From NCBI RefSeq assembly GCF_046000175.1, contig NZ_JBEOMB010000007.1, forward strand, positions 74,372 to 138,371: a stretch of 64,000 nt of DNA. Direction: 5' to 3'. Below the pieces are notes generated by a model. That model was not told the DNA's origin. It saw nothing but the letters and a program-made list of their open reading frames with translations, and made no database searches. Source of the stretch: Rhodoplanes sp046000175. Its GTDB lineage: Bacteria > Pseudomonadota > Alphaproteobacteria > Rhizobiales > Xanthobacteraceae. A program made the position numbers and the translations under genes. Positions 32,499-40,643 of this stretch are shown here, in pieces. Numbering within the stretch: position 1 is the stretch's first letter; each line of letters opens with the position of its first letter.

Positions 32499-33448
32499 GC
32501 GGACACCCGCAGCCGGTCGGCGAAGGCCAGCACGTCGGCGGCGAGCCGCTCGCGGTCCGCCAGCGTCATCATCAGGGCTCTCGTCGCGATCGCCGGGACG
32601 TCGAGCTGCTTCACGGCGGCGTGGTCGACTTCGTCCACCACATAGCCGTCGATCAGATCACGATAGCGTGCGGCGACGGCGGCCGCGGTCGCCGCACCGC
32701 CCAGATCCGTGAGCATCGCGGCGGTCGGCCCCTTCACGGCGCGGCCGCCGATCAGCGGCGACACGGCGACGACGGGAGCCTTGCAGGCGACGAGGGCCTC
32801 GCGCACCCTCGGCACGGCGAGGATCGGCTCGATGCTGATCAGCGGGTTCGACGGACAGATCACGACGGCCCGCAGCGCGGGATCGGCGAGCGCATCGAGT
32901 ACGGCCGGCAGCGGCCGCGCCGCGTCGGCGCCGTCGAACACGATCTCGCGCACCGTGAGCGACGCGCGATGGCCGACGAACCAGTCCTGAAAGTCGAGCC
33001 AGCCCTGGTCGGTGCGCACGCGCGTGCGGAGCGGATCGTCGGTGACGGGCAGGATTCTTGTGGCGATGCGCAGCGCCGCACAGACCTCGGCCGTCACCTG
33101 CGACAGCGGCGCGCCTTTGCTCAGCTTGTGGGTGCGCAGCACGTGCATGGCGAGGTCGCCATCGCCCAGCCGGAACCAGCTCGGGCCACCGAGCCCGGCC
33201 AGCGCGCTCATGAAAGTCCACGTCTCCCCCGCCCGGCCCCAGCCCTGCTGCGGATCGGCGAGGCCGGCGAGCGTGTAGACCAGCGTGTCGATGTCGGGCG
33301 AGACGTGAAGGCCGAGATGCGCGAAGTCGTCGCCGACATTGGCGATCACCGCGAGGGCGCCGGGCGGCAGCTTGCGCGACAGGCCGAGCGCCAGCTTGGC
33401 GCCGCCGATGCCCCCCGAGAGGGCGACGACCTTTTCGGGGGCGGCCAT
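32495..33448 (-). CDS. cofD: 2-phospho-L-lactate transferase CofD (FbiA)
   Basis: CofD transfers the activated phospholactyl-type group to FO, giving F420-0 or its dehydro form. The 317-residue protein begins with KVVALSGGIGGAKLALGL, the family's glycine-rich motif, followed by VIANVGDDFAHLGLHVSPDIDT. Further conserved segments are FRLGDGDLAMHVLRT and ICPSNPLISIEPIL. The ATG at 33448 overlaps the cofE stop by one base (TGATG), and its own stop overlaps cofC by 4 bp. Confidence 0.95.
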   Translation of the reverse strand: MAAPEKVVALSGGIGGAKLALGLSRKLPPGALAVIANVGDDFAHLGLHVSPDIDTLVYTLAGLADPQQGWGRAGETWTFMSALAGLGGPSWFRLGDGDLAMHVLRTHKLSKGAPLSQVTAEVCAALRIATRILPVTDDPLRTRVRTDQGWLDFQDWFVGHRASLTVREIVFDGADAARPLPAVLDALADPALRAVVICPSNPLISIEPILAVPRVREALVACKAPVVAVSPLIGGRAVKGPTAAMLTDLGGAATAAAVAARYRDLIDGYVVDEVDHAAVKQLDVPAIATRALMMTLADRERLAADVLAFADRLRVSA

Positions 33449-34290
33449 CAGCGGAACAGATCCTCGCCCGGCCCGCGGATCAGATCCGCGGCGGGGCGCG
33501 ACGCGCCTTCGTAGACGAGGCCGCGGACCAGCACGGCGGGCTGCCCCTCGGCGCCCTGCCCCATCAGGAGCGAGGCGGCCGCGGCGATCTCGTCGGCGAA
33601 GCCGGTCTCGGTGACGCGTAGCAGACGGCCGTAGAGATCGGGCGCGCCGCGCAGGTCGCGCAATGCGGGCAGGCCGGCGGCGCCGAGCGCGACGCCGACC
33701 GTGCCCTGCCGCCACGGCCGGCCGAAGCTGTCGCTGATCACGACCGCGAGCGGCACACCGAAGCGCGCCGAGAGCGCCGCCGAGAGGCGCGCGGCCGAGG
33801 CGTCGGCGTCCTGCGGCAGCAGCAGCACCGGGTCGCTGCCTTCGACGGGATCGACGTTGGAGCGATCGATCCCGGCATTCGCCATCACGAAGCCGCAGCG
33901 GTGCTCGACGATCAGCACGTGCTTGGAGTGGCGCACGACACGGCGCGACTCGGAGAGGATCACCTCGACGAGCCGCGGGTCCTTGTCGGTCTCGGTGGCG
34001 AGCCGGCAGGCCTCGGCCGACGCCGTCACGGTCGCGAGGTCGACATAGCGGCCCTCGGCCTTCGACACGATCTTCTGGGCCAGCACCAGCACGTCGCCTC
34101 GCGCGACGCCGCCGACCGCCGCGAGGCCGCGGCCGAGCAGGTCGGCGAGATCGTCACCCGGCCGCACCAGCGGCAGGCCGGGCAACGCGATCAGTGCGAG
34201 CCGGCTCGCGGCGGCGTCCGGCGCGGCCTCGGCTTCGGGCGCGGCCGCGACGGCGGCGGGGCGGGCGCGCGTGGGCGAGGTGGTGCTCAT
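33448..34290 (-). CDS. cofE: Coenzyme F420-0:L-glutamate ligase CofE
   Basis: CofE adds gamma-linked glutamates to F420-0 with GTP. The 280-residue protein has LVRPGDDLADLLG, VLVLAQKIVSKAEGRYVDL, the segment CGFVMANAGIDRSNVD and VISDSFGRPWRQGTVGVALG, all characteristic of the family. It lacks the FMN-binding nitroreductase-like C-terminal domain found in actinobacterial FbiB. If this organism uses the dehydro-F420 route, the reductase must be elsewhere. An Ala-rich leader of about 30 residues precedes the domain. It is the first gene of the operon; 126 bp separate it from the upstream membrane-protein gene. Confidence 0.94.
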   Translation of the reverse strand: MSTTSPTRARPAAVAAAPEAEAAPDAAASRLALIALPGLPLVRPGDDLADLLGRGLAAVGGVARGDVLVLAQKIVSKAEGRYVDLATVTASAEACRLATETDKDPRLVEVILSESRRVVRHSKHVLIVEHRCGFVMANAGIDRSNVDPVEGSDPVLLLPQDADASAARLSAALSARFGVPLAVVISDSFGRPWRQGTVGVALGAAGLPALRDLRGAPDLYGRLLRVTETGFADEIAAAASLLMGQGAEGQPAVLVRGLVYEGASRPAADLIRGPGEDLFR

Positions 34291-34415
34291 CGGGTCGGGG
34301 GCCGTGGTCTGGGCCGTTCTCGGCGACGCGGTCGGGGGTTCGGGGTCCGGTCGACCGTTATCGACCCTCGCGGCGCGCAATGCAAACGGCCGCAGCGTGC
34401 CGCATGTTCCGTCCG

Positions 34416-35924
34416 TCAACCAGCGGACGAGACTGCAGGTCGGCGGCATCGTGCCGCGACGAGCGCCGCCGCTCCGGTCAGTCCGGCCGGCACGGCCCAC
34501 CAGGCGTAGCGGAAGTCCGCCGCGACACCGAGCAGCGCGAAGCTCGCGACGTAGACGACCGCGGAGCCCGGCACCGCGAGGGCGAAGGCGCCGCAGGGCG
34601 TTCCGCGGTATCGCCACGCGAAACCCGCGATCACGATGCAGGCGGCGAGCCAGACGCCGGCGCGGAACAGGAGCGTCGGCTTCAACACGTCGTGCGCGAC
34701 CAGCATGGCGCCGAAGGCGCGATTGTCGGGCAGCGCGAGGCGCGACTTGTCGTCGATATCGAGCACCCAGATCGTGAAGTTCGGCTCGAGCAGGAACTGG
34801 GTCGTGAAAGCGAGGCGGTGCCGCAGCCAAGCGAGCGGATGCGCCAGGATCGCGGCCCGCCAGGCGGCGGCGAGCGCCGGCGTGCCGAACACGCCGTCGC
34901 GCTTCTCCAGCCGCTCCATCACGAAGGCGCAAGGGCGCCCGTACCAGTAGGCGTCCCACAGATAAGGGTCGTAGCAGTCGGTCAGCAAGCGCCGCCGCTC
35001 CTCCGGCGTCCAGTCGCCGGGCAGGGACACCTCGCCGGAGAACCGCGTGATGCCGCCGAGGTCGAACACCGCGAGCGAGTGCTGCGGAAACTCGCGCTTG
35101 GCGCCGAGCGCGCCGTAATAGACGAGCTGAAGCACGACGAAGAGGGCGACCCCGGTCGGTATATAAAGCAGCGCGAGGCGCTTCGGGTCGAACCGGCTCG
35201 GCCACAGCGCATAGGCGACCAGCACGGGCGCGGCCAGCATGGCGTTCGGGCGCAGCAGCACGCCGAGGACGATCAGCGCGAGCGAGGCGAGGCGGAGGGG
35301 GAGGCCCAGGACCATTGCACGAGGTCCGTCATGGCCGGGCTCGTCCCGGCCATCCACGCCTTGTGCGGCCTGCGGCCGCATCGTGGATGCCCGCGACGAG
35401 CGCGGGCATGACGGCTCTGAAACCGGGGTTGCCCTCCCGGCCGCGAAGGCCAGCGCCGCGGCGAGGAGCCAGACGCAGCCGAACAGCACGTCGCGCCAGA
35501 TGATGCCGAGGAACACGAAGCCGGGCGGCGCGAAGCCGAGCAGCACCGCGGCGACGCCGAGCCATGATGTGCGCCGCGCCAGCACGGCGGCGACGATCGC
35601 GAAGCCGCTCCAGTAGAGCGCCGCGGTGACGAGCAGCATGCCGGGCGGGCCGGGCACGAGGAACTCGATCTGCCGCCACGCCCACGCCATCACGGGCGAC
35701 TGCCAGTCGCCGTAAACGCCGGCCCGCGCCGCCACCAGCACATAGCGGGCGTCGTAGGTCATCACGCCGGGCCAGAAGACGAGGAGCGTCAAGCCGAAGC
35801 CGGCGAGCGCGATCAGGGTGACGACCACCCGCGGCACCGAACCCGCCGCGCGGGATGGCGCCAACGCCACGGCCGGCACCGCGAGCCGGAGGCCGGCGGC
35901 GCCGTGCCCCTCAGCGGACCGCAT
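34416..35924 (-). CDS. Polytopic membrane protein, glycosyltransferase-C-like, with an in-frame palindromic insert
   Basis: The 502-residue protein has about 9-11 hydrophobic segments. An early extracytoplasmic loop with VFWPGVMTYDARYVL has an acidic residue where PMT/GT-C enzymes place their catalytic Asp. I cannot assign a substrate. Residues about 170-202 (beginning EPSCPRSSRAS and ending DEPGHDGPR) are hydrophilic and are encoded by a palindromic repeat inserted in frame at 35325-35414. The insert falls at a loop between two membrane segments, so the protein could still fold. The ATG at 35924 overlaps the FkbM gene by 14 bp. It likely works with opgH and the methyltransferase in decorating a surface or periplasmic glycan. 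Confidence 0.65.
   Translation of the reverse strand: MRSAEGHGAAGLRLAVPAVALAPSRAAGSVPRVVVTLIALAGFGLTLLVFWPGVMTYDARYVLVAARAGVYGDWQSPVMAWAWRQIEFLVPGPPGMLLVTAALYWSGFAIVAAVLARRTSWLGVAAVLLGFAPPGFVFLGIIWRDVLFGCVWLLAAALAFAAGRATPVSEPSCPRSSRASTMRPQAAQGVDGRDEPGHDGPRAMVLGLPLRLASLALIVLGVLLRPNAMLAAPVLVAYALWPSRFDPKRLALLYIPTGVALFVVLQLVYYGALGAKREFPQHSLAVFDLGGITRFSGEVSLPGDWTPEERRRLLTDCYDPYLWDAYWYGRPCAFVMERLEKRDGVFGTPALAAAWRAAILAHPLAWLRHRLAFTTQFLLEPNFTIWVLDIDDKSRLALPDNRAFGAMLVAHDVLKPTLLFRAGVWLAACIVIAGFAWRYRGTPCGAFALAVPGSAVVYVASFALLGVAADFRYAWWAVPAGLTGAAALVAARCRRPAVSSAG
35325..35414. repeat. Palindromic repeat inserted in frame inside a membrane-protein gene
   Basis: The outer arms GTCATGGCCGGGCTCGTC...and GACGAGCGCGGGCATGAC are inverted copies. 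Inner arms CATCCACGC/GCATCGTGGATG and CGGCCTGCGGCCG are present. The unit is about 90 bp, a multiple of three, and has no stop in the reading frame of the host gene. Confidence 0.85.
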
Positions 35925-36654
35925 AGACGTCGCCGGAGTTCGCCGCGTGCGGCAATTCGAGAATAAAGGCGCGCATCTCCTCGGCGTTCCGCCAGGCGCC
36001 GTGCGCGAAGCGATGCGATTCGCCGAGCGACGCCTCGAACTTCTCGTAACCGAGCGCCACGCAGCGATCGAGCGCGGCGAGCGCCACGTCACGCTGGATC
36101 GTGGTGAACTCGAAGGAGAGCGCCGCGACCATGTGAGACAGTCCGAGCAGCGCCTCGGCCTCGAAGCCTTCGACGTCGATCTTGATGAAGGCAGGGACGC
36201 CGTAGCGGGCGATCAGCGCGTCGAGCGTCGTCATCGGAACCTCGAGCCGCTCGGTCCAGCGCTCCTCCGCCCAGCCAGGCGCCCCGGCGGCCGCTGCAAC
36301 GAACGCCGTGGACGCGGTCGAGATGGTCGGATTGCTGGTGTTGATCAGCAGCTCGGCCGTGCCCTCGGAGCGGCCGACCACCGCGGGCTCGATCGCCACG
36401 GCGCGGTCGCGCCCGTACAGCACGGTCAGCACCTTCACGAGATGCGGCTGCGGCTCCACGGCCACGACGCGGGCGCCGAGCCGGCGGAACGCCGCCGTGC
36501 GGTCGCCGACATGGGCGCCGACGTCGAACACCAGGTCGCCCGCCGACACGAAGCCGGCATACATCCGGTCGAGCCCGGCCCGGTGGGTGCGGCGGCCGTG
36601 ATAGGTCCGCAGCGAGCCGAGGATGCCGGTCAGGGCGCGGAGACGCTGGAGCAT
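35911..36654 (-). CDS. FkbM-family SAM-dependent methyltransferase
   Basis: The 247-residue protein has LVFDVGAHVGDRTAAF (SAM-binding loop), VVAVEPQPHLVKVL, and the FkbM signature TTLDALIARYGVPAFIKIDVEGFEAEALLG. FkbM-family enzymes usually O-methylate sugars or polyketides. It starts at ATG 36654 (or GTG 36657) directly at the opgH stop (GTGATG) and overlaps the downstream membrane-protein gene. This tight coupling suggests it modifies the glucan made by OpgH, which is inference. Confidence 0.85.
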   Translation of the reverse strand: MLQRLRALTGILGSLRTYHGRRTHRAGLDRMYAGFVSAGDLVFDVGAHVGDRTAAFRRLGARVVAVEPQPHLVKVLTVLYGRDRAVAIEPAVVGRSEGTAELLINTSNPTISTASTAFVAAAAGAPGWAEERWTERLEVPMTTLDALIARYGVPAFIKIDVEGFEAEALLGLSHMVAALSFEFTTIQRDVALAALDRCVALGYEKFEASLGESHRFAHGAWRNAEEMRAFILELPHAANSGDVYAVR

Positions 36655-38528
36655 CACGATGATTCGGCGGGCAGGGGAACCGCGACGGCGGCGGACGCCG
36701 GTCCGGAGAACGCCGCGGACTGCGCCGCGTCATGCGGCGGCGGCAGCGCCGCCGGGGCCTGGGCGACACGCAGGATCGAGGGTGGATCGCGCTCCTCCGG
36801 CAACCTGCACATCCCCGCGCTCTGCATGAAGCGCCCGACTCCGGGCGAGGCGGTCAGAACCGCGAGCGGCACGGCGATCGCCGGGCCGAGCGCCATCACG
36901 GCGGCGTAGGGCAGCGCGGCCGGCGCCGTCACACCGACCAGCAGCAGCACGGCGAGTCCCAGGATCGTCTGCGGCCACAGCAGCCGCAGCGCGAGACCGA
37001 CCGGCACGGCGTGGTCGTCGCGCGCCTGCGCGCCCCAGCCGATGCCGCGCCCGAGCGCCAGCCGCACCAGGAACAGCGTGTGGGCCAGCCACATGATCGG
37101 CACCAGGAGCTGCATGAACGTCATGGCGAGCAGCGCATTCGGCACCAACTTGGCGGCGCCCCCGAACGCTCCGGCGCCGCGGGGCCGCGTCACCATGGCG
37201 AGCACGGTGGCGATCTGCGGCGCGAACCACATCGGCAGCAGGATCCAGAACAGGACGAGGCCCATGGCCGGGTCGATCGCCGGGCCGCCGTCGACCCCCA
37301 GCGCGGCGACGAGCGGGATCAGCACGGTGAGCCCCACCCAGGCCGGGGAGCCGAAGAACATCAGGATGGCGAAGACGAGCTGATACCGACTGATCGGCTT
37401 CAGGCGCGGCAGGCCGAGGAAGCGCCAGTACTGCATGTTGCCCTGGCACCAGCGCAGATCGCGCCGCACGAACTCCATCAGGGTCGGCGGGTTCTCCTCG
37501 AAGCCGAGGGTCTCCTCCGGCAGCACCCGCACCTCGAAGCCGGCGCGGCGCATCAGCACGGCCTCGATCTGGTCGTGGCTCAGCACGTGCCCGCCGAGCG
37601 GCCCCGTGCCGGGCAGCGCCGACAGCTCGCAATGGGCGATGAACGGCTTCAGCCGCAGCACGGCGTTGTGGCCCCAATAGGGGCCGCAGTCGGCCTGCCA
37701 CCAGGCGCTGCCATAGGTGTAGGAGCGCATCGACAGGCGCATGCTGTACTGGAACAGCCGCGCGAAAGCGCTGGTCGCCGGACGCCCGATGACGAGGCCC
37801 TGCAGGATGCCGAGCTTCGGGTCCGCCTCGACGATCCGCACCATCCGCAGCACCGCCTCGGCCGGCATGATGCTGTCGGCGTCGAGCGTCACGGCGTAAT
37901 CGTGCCGATGCCCCCAGGTGTTGCAGAACTCGGCGATGTTGCCGGCCTTGAAGCCGGCATTGTCGGTGCGCCGACGATAGGTGAGCGCGATGCGCCCGGC
38001 GAGTTCGGCGGCGAGCGCGGCGAAGCCCGCCTCCTCGGCCGCTGCGATCGCGGGGTCGCTGGTGTCGCTCAGCACATAGGCGTGGAACCGGTCGGCGTGC
38101 GGCGACTCCGCGAGCTCGCCGAGCAGCGGCCGAAGATTGCGGACGATCCGCTCCGGCGCCTCGTTGCGCACGCACACCAGGATGGCGGTCGAACCGGCGA
38201 TCGGCGCTGTCGCCGAGACGCCCCCCGCCACCGGCAGCACGGCGGCGACCGGATCGTCGGCGAGACGCAGGATCAGAAAGCCGAGCACGGCGTTCCAGAA
38301 GCCGATGACGGTCCACGGCAGCGTGACGCCGAACAGCACGAGGAGGATCAGATCGAGGCCCGACAGGCCCCCCGGCGCCAGCGCCGCGGCGGCGAGCGCC
38401 ACGAGGCCCGCCATGGTCAGCATCACCAGCCCGGCGAACAGCGCGCGCCGCGCGCCGGCCGGGACGGTCCGTTGCGGAACCGTCTGTCGATCCTCCGTGG
38501 GATCCGCCGCGGCCGCCTGCACCGACAT
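36654..38528 (-). CDS. opgH: Glucan biosynthesis glucosyltransferase OpgH (MdoH)
   Basis: OpgH is an inner-membrane GT2 enzyme that makes and exports the beta-glucan backbone of osmoregulated periplasmic glucans from UDP-glucose. The 624-residue protein has two N-terminal membrane segments (about 30-90). The catalytic domain has ILVCVRNEAPERIVRNL, LSDTSDPAI, TLDADSIMPAEAV and the product-channel motif RRDLRWCQGNMQYW. Several C-terminal membrane helices follow. It is shorter than the E. coli protein (847 residues), as in other alphaproteobacteria. No opgG is next to it; instead it is coupled to an FkbM methyltransferase. The start is ATG 38528. Confidence 0.92.
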   Translation of the reverse strand: MSVQAAAADPTEDRQTVPQRTVPAGARRALFAGLVMLTMAGLVALAAAALAPGGLSGLDLILLVLFGVTLPWTVIGFWNAVLGFLILRLADDPVAAVLPVAGGVSATAPIAGSTAILVCVRNEAPERIVRNLRPLLGELAESPHADRFHAYVLSDTSDPAIAAAEEAGFAALAAELAGRIALTYRRRTDNAGFKAGNIAEFCNTWGHRHDYAVTLDADSIMPAEAVLRMVRIVEADPKLGILQGLVIGRPATSAFARLFQYSMRLSMRSYTYGSAWWQADCGPYWGHNAVLRLKPFIAHCELSALPGTGPLGGHVLSHDQIEAVLMRRAGFEVRVLPEETLGFEENPPTLMEFVRRDLRWCQGNMQYWRFLGLPRLKPISRYQLVFAILMFFGSPAWVGLTVLIPLVAALGVDGGPAIDPAMGLVLFWILLPMWFAPQIATVLAMVTRPRGAGAFGGAAKLVPNALLAMTFMQLLVPIMWLAHTLFLVRLALGRGIGWGAQARDDHAVPVGLALRLLWPQTILGLAVLLLVGVTAPAALPYAAVMALGPAIAVPLAVLTASPGVGRFMQSAGMCRLPEERDPPSILRVAQAPAALPPPHDAAQSAAFSGPASAAVAVPLPAESS

Positions 38529-38598
38529 CAAGTCCCCCTGCCCTGCCGCATCGTACGCGGGTATAGCGATGGGGCGGTTCCCGGGTCCAATAACGGAT
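38529..38598. promoter_or_regulatory. Divergent promoter region of opgH and the BchC-like dehydrogenase
   Basis: Only 70 bp separate the two start codons, so overlapping promoters must lie here. The stretch CGGGTATAGCGATGG contains a TATA-like core on the plus strand. No clear operator is visible. Confidence 0.4.
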
Positions 38599-39690
38599 AT
38601 GCGAGTGACACGCCCACCTCGGTCCTTCTCCGCCCCCACCGACGCCGCACCGGCCGATCCCCTGCAGGCCGACGCCCTATGGACGGTCGCCCCCGGCCGC
38701 GCCGAGATCCGCCGCGAGACGCTGACCGCGCCCGGACCCGACGAGGTCCTGGTCCGGGCCCGGCACGGCGTCGTCAGCCGGGGCACCGAGCGCCTCGTGC
38801 TGCACGGCCGCGTGCCGGTCGCCGAGCACGACCGCATGCGAGCGCCGTTCATGTCCGGCGGCTTTCCGTTCCCGGTCAAATACGGCTATTCGACGGTGGG
38901 TTACGTCGAAGCGGGGCGGCCGGATTTGCGCGGGCGGCTGGTTTTCGCCCTGTTCCCGCATCAGACCCGGTTCGTCCTCCCCGCCGAGGCCGCGGTGCCG
39001 GTGCCGGACGGCGTGCCGGCGTGCCGCGCCGTGCTGGCCGCCAACATGGAGACGGCCCTCAACGCGGTGTGGGATTCTTCGGCCGGGCCAGCCGACCGGA
39101 TCGCCGTGGTCGGGGCCGGCGTGGTGGGGCTTCTGGTCGCATACCTCTGCGCCCGATTGCCGGGCGCCGACGTGACGCTCGTCGACATCGCGCCGGAGCG
39201 CGCCGTCACGGCGGCGGCGCTGGGGGTGCGCTTCGCGACCCCCGACGCGGTGCCGGAGCGCTGCATCGACTGCGACCTGGTGATCCATGCGAGCGCCAGC
39301 GCGGCGGGTCTCGCGACGGCGCTGTCGCTCGCCGGGCTCGAGGCGACCGTGCTGGAGCTGAGCTGGTACGGCGAGGGGGCGGTCACCGCGCCGCTCGGCG
39401 GCGCCTTCCACAGCCGGCGGCTGACGCTCAAATCGTCGCAGGTCGGCCAGGTCGCGCCGTCGCGCCGGCCGCGCTGGTCGTACCGGCGCCGGCTCGAAGC
39501 CGCGCTCGCTCTGCTCGCCGACGACCGCCTCGACGCGCTGCTCGCGCCGGCGGTGCCGTTCTTCGACCTGCCCGAGAAGCTGGAGCAGATGCTGGCGCCG
39601 GAGAGCGGGAGCCTGTGTCCGCTGATCGATTATCCGGACACTCCCGGTCATCCCGGGGCGGCGCGTCAGCGCCGAGCCCGGGATCCATAA
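38599..39690 (+). CDS. BchC-like medium-chain dehydrogenase with a repeat-encoded C-terminus
   Basis: The 363-residue protein belongs to the MDR superfamily. Its N-terminal part (HGVVSRGTERLVLHGRVP and KYGYSTVGYVEAG) resembles BchC (SGISTGTERLLWSGRMP) rather than classical Zn alcohol dehydrogenases. The Rossmann motif is IAVVGAGVVGLLVAYL near 170, with an acidic strand end in TLVDIAPERA. Substrate is unknown. The protein body ends near SGSLCPLIDYP; the last 18 residues (starting DTPGHPGAA) and the stop lie in a palindromic repeat, so the original C-terminus was replaced. The start is ATG 38599. Confidence 0.78.
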   Translation: MRVTRPPRSFSAPTDAAPADPLQADALWTVAPGRAEIRRETLTAPGPDEVLVRARHGVVSRGTERLVLHGRVPVAEHDRMRAPFMSGGFPFPVKYGYSTVGYVEAGRPDLRGRLVFALFPHQTRFVLPAEAAVPVPDGVPACRAVLAANMETALNAVWDSSAGPADRIAVVGAGVVGLLVAYLCARLPGADVTLVDIAPERAVTAAALGVRFATPDAVPERCIDCDLVIHASASAAGLATALSLAGLEATVLELSWYGEGAVTAPLGGAFHSRRLTLKSSQVGQVAPSRRPRWSYRRRLEAALALLADDRLDALLAPAVPFFDLPEKLEQMLAPESGSLCPLIDYPDTPGHPGAARQRRARDP

Positions 39691-39772
39691 CCCCTGTCTT
39701 CCGTAAGCCACTGACACCGGGCGTATGGGTTCCGGGCTGGCGACCCTTCGGGCCCGCGCCCCGGAACGACGG
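39645..39772. repeat. Palindromic repeat covering the 3' end of the dehydrogenase gene
   Basis: The left half, CGGTCATCCCGGGGCGGCGCG...CGCCGAGCCCGGGATCC, and the right half, GGTTCCGGGCTGGCGACCC...GCCCCGGAACGACGG, are two hairpins of the type seen at 51511-51614. Confidence 0.8.
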
Positions 39773-39790
39773 CCGCTCTCTCTTGCTCGG

Positions 39791-40048
39791 CTACATCTGC
39801 CCGGGTCCACCGGGCGGAATCGGTGGCACGTAGTCGGGCTCCGAGCCGGGCTGGGTCGGGTCGGCGATGCCGGGATCGTTCACCGGATAGGGGCTGCGCG
39901 GGCCGGCCGGCCCGGGCACCGGCGGCTCGACCGGAGCCGGCGGGACCGGCTGCGGGTCGGGTCCGGGCGGAATTTTTGGACCGGTCGGATCGGAGGCCAT
40001 GACGATGGCGGTTCCCGGCTCCGGCCGGCGCGGATCGATGTCCTGCAT
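39791..40048 (-). CDS. Small proline-rich protein
   Basis: The 85-residue product starts MQDIDPRRPEPGTAIVMASD and is more than a quarter proline, with many P-G, P-P and P-V pairs. It has no hydrophobic segment or signal peptide and should be disordered. Short Pro-rich proteins of this kind recur as conserved hypotheticals in Hyphomicrobiales, but I cannot name a function. The start is ATG 40048. Confidence 0.55.
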   Translation of the reverse strand: MQDIDPRRPEPGTAIVMASDPTGPKIPPGPDPQPVPPAPVEPPVPGPAGPRSPYPVNDPGIADPTQPGSEPDYVPPIPPGGPGQM

Positions 40049-40110
40049 GCGTCCCTCGTTCGTCGCTCCGGACAAACCCGGCGCGTTCGAACGAGGTTCC
40101 GAGCCGCGAC

Positions 40111-40170
40111 GGCGACGCCCGCAGGGCGCGACGCCCGCATGGGCGCGACGCCCGCATGGGCGCGACGCCA
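40111..40170. repeat. 17-bp tandem repeat, about 3.5 copies
   Basis: Units of GGGCGCGACGCCCGCAT run at 40124-40140 and 40141-40157, with partial copies on both sides. It lies between the VOC gene and the Pro-rich gene. The 17-bp period is not a multiple of three. Confidence 0.85.
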
Positions 40171-40181
40171 CCTCGTGACGG

Positions 40182-40571
40182 TCACGCCGGGACGTGGCAG
40201 ACGACTTCGATGTTGTGGCCATCGGGATCGAGCACGAAGGCGGCGTAATAGCTCGGATGATAGTGCGGCCGCAGGCCCGGCCCGCCGTTGTCGCGGCCGC
40301 CGGCCGCGAGCGCCGCCGCGTGGAAGGCGTCGACCGTGACGCGGTCGGGCGCCGCGAGCGCGACATGCAGCACGCCGGTGAGGCCGCCCTCGCCGCCGAT
40401 CCAGAAGTCCGGCTTGCCGTCCCGCCCGAAGCCCGCGGCGGCGTGGCCCATGTCGGTCTCGTCCGGGCCGAACTCCATGATCAGCGAATAGCCGAGCGGC
40501 GCCAGCGCGGCGGCGTAGAAGGCGCGCGAGACCGCGTAGTCCGCCACCGGGAAGCCGACATGATCGATCAT
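40182..40571 (-). CDS. VOC-superfamily protein (glyoxalase/dioxygenase fold)
   Basis: The 129-residue protein has one vicinal-oxygen-chelate unit. The start MIDHVGFPVADYAVSRAFY gives the first metal-ligand His position, HVALAAP the next, and FVLDPDGHNIEVVCH the C-terminal Glu with DPDGHNIE. Length and motif order are typical of single-domain glyoxalase-like proteins. Substrate unknown. It lies downstream of sdhB beyond a terminator. Confidence 0.85.
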   Translation of the reverse strand: MIDHVGFPVADYAVSRAFYAAALAPLGYSLIMEFGPDETDMGHAAAGFGRDGKPDFWIGGEGGLTGVLHVALAAPDRVTVDAFHAAALAAGGRDNGGPGLRPHYHPSYYAAFVLDPDGHNIEVVCHVPA

Positions 40572-40584
40572 GTTTTGTTCTCCA

Positions 40585-40624
40585 TAAAAGCTCCGGGACG
40601 ACCCGCGGGCCGTCCCGGAAAAAC
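40585..40624 (-). terminator. Rho-independent terminator of the sdh operon
   Basis: On the minus strand the stem TCCGGGACG/CGTCCCGGA (arms 40611-40619 and 40592-40600) is followed by GCTTTT. It lies 20 bp beyond the sdhB stop. Confidence 0.85.
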
Positions 40625-40643
40625 CGCGAGGCAGATGACCGGT

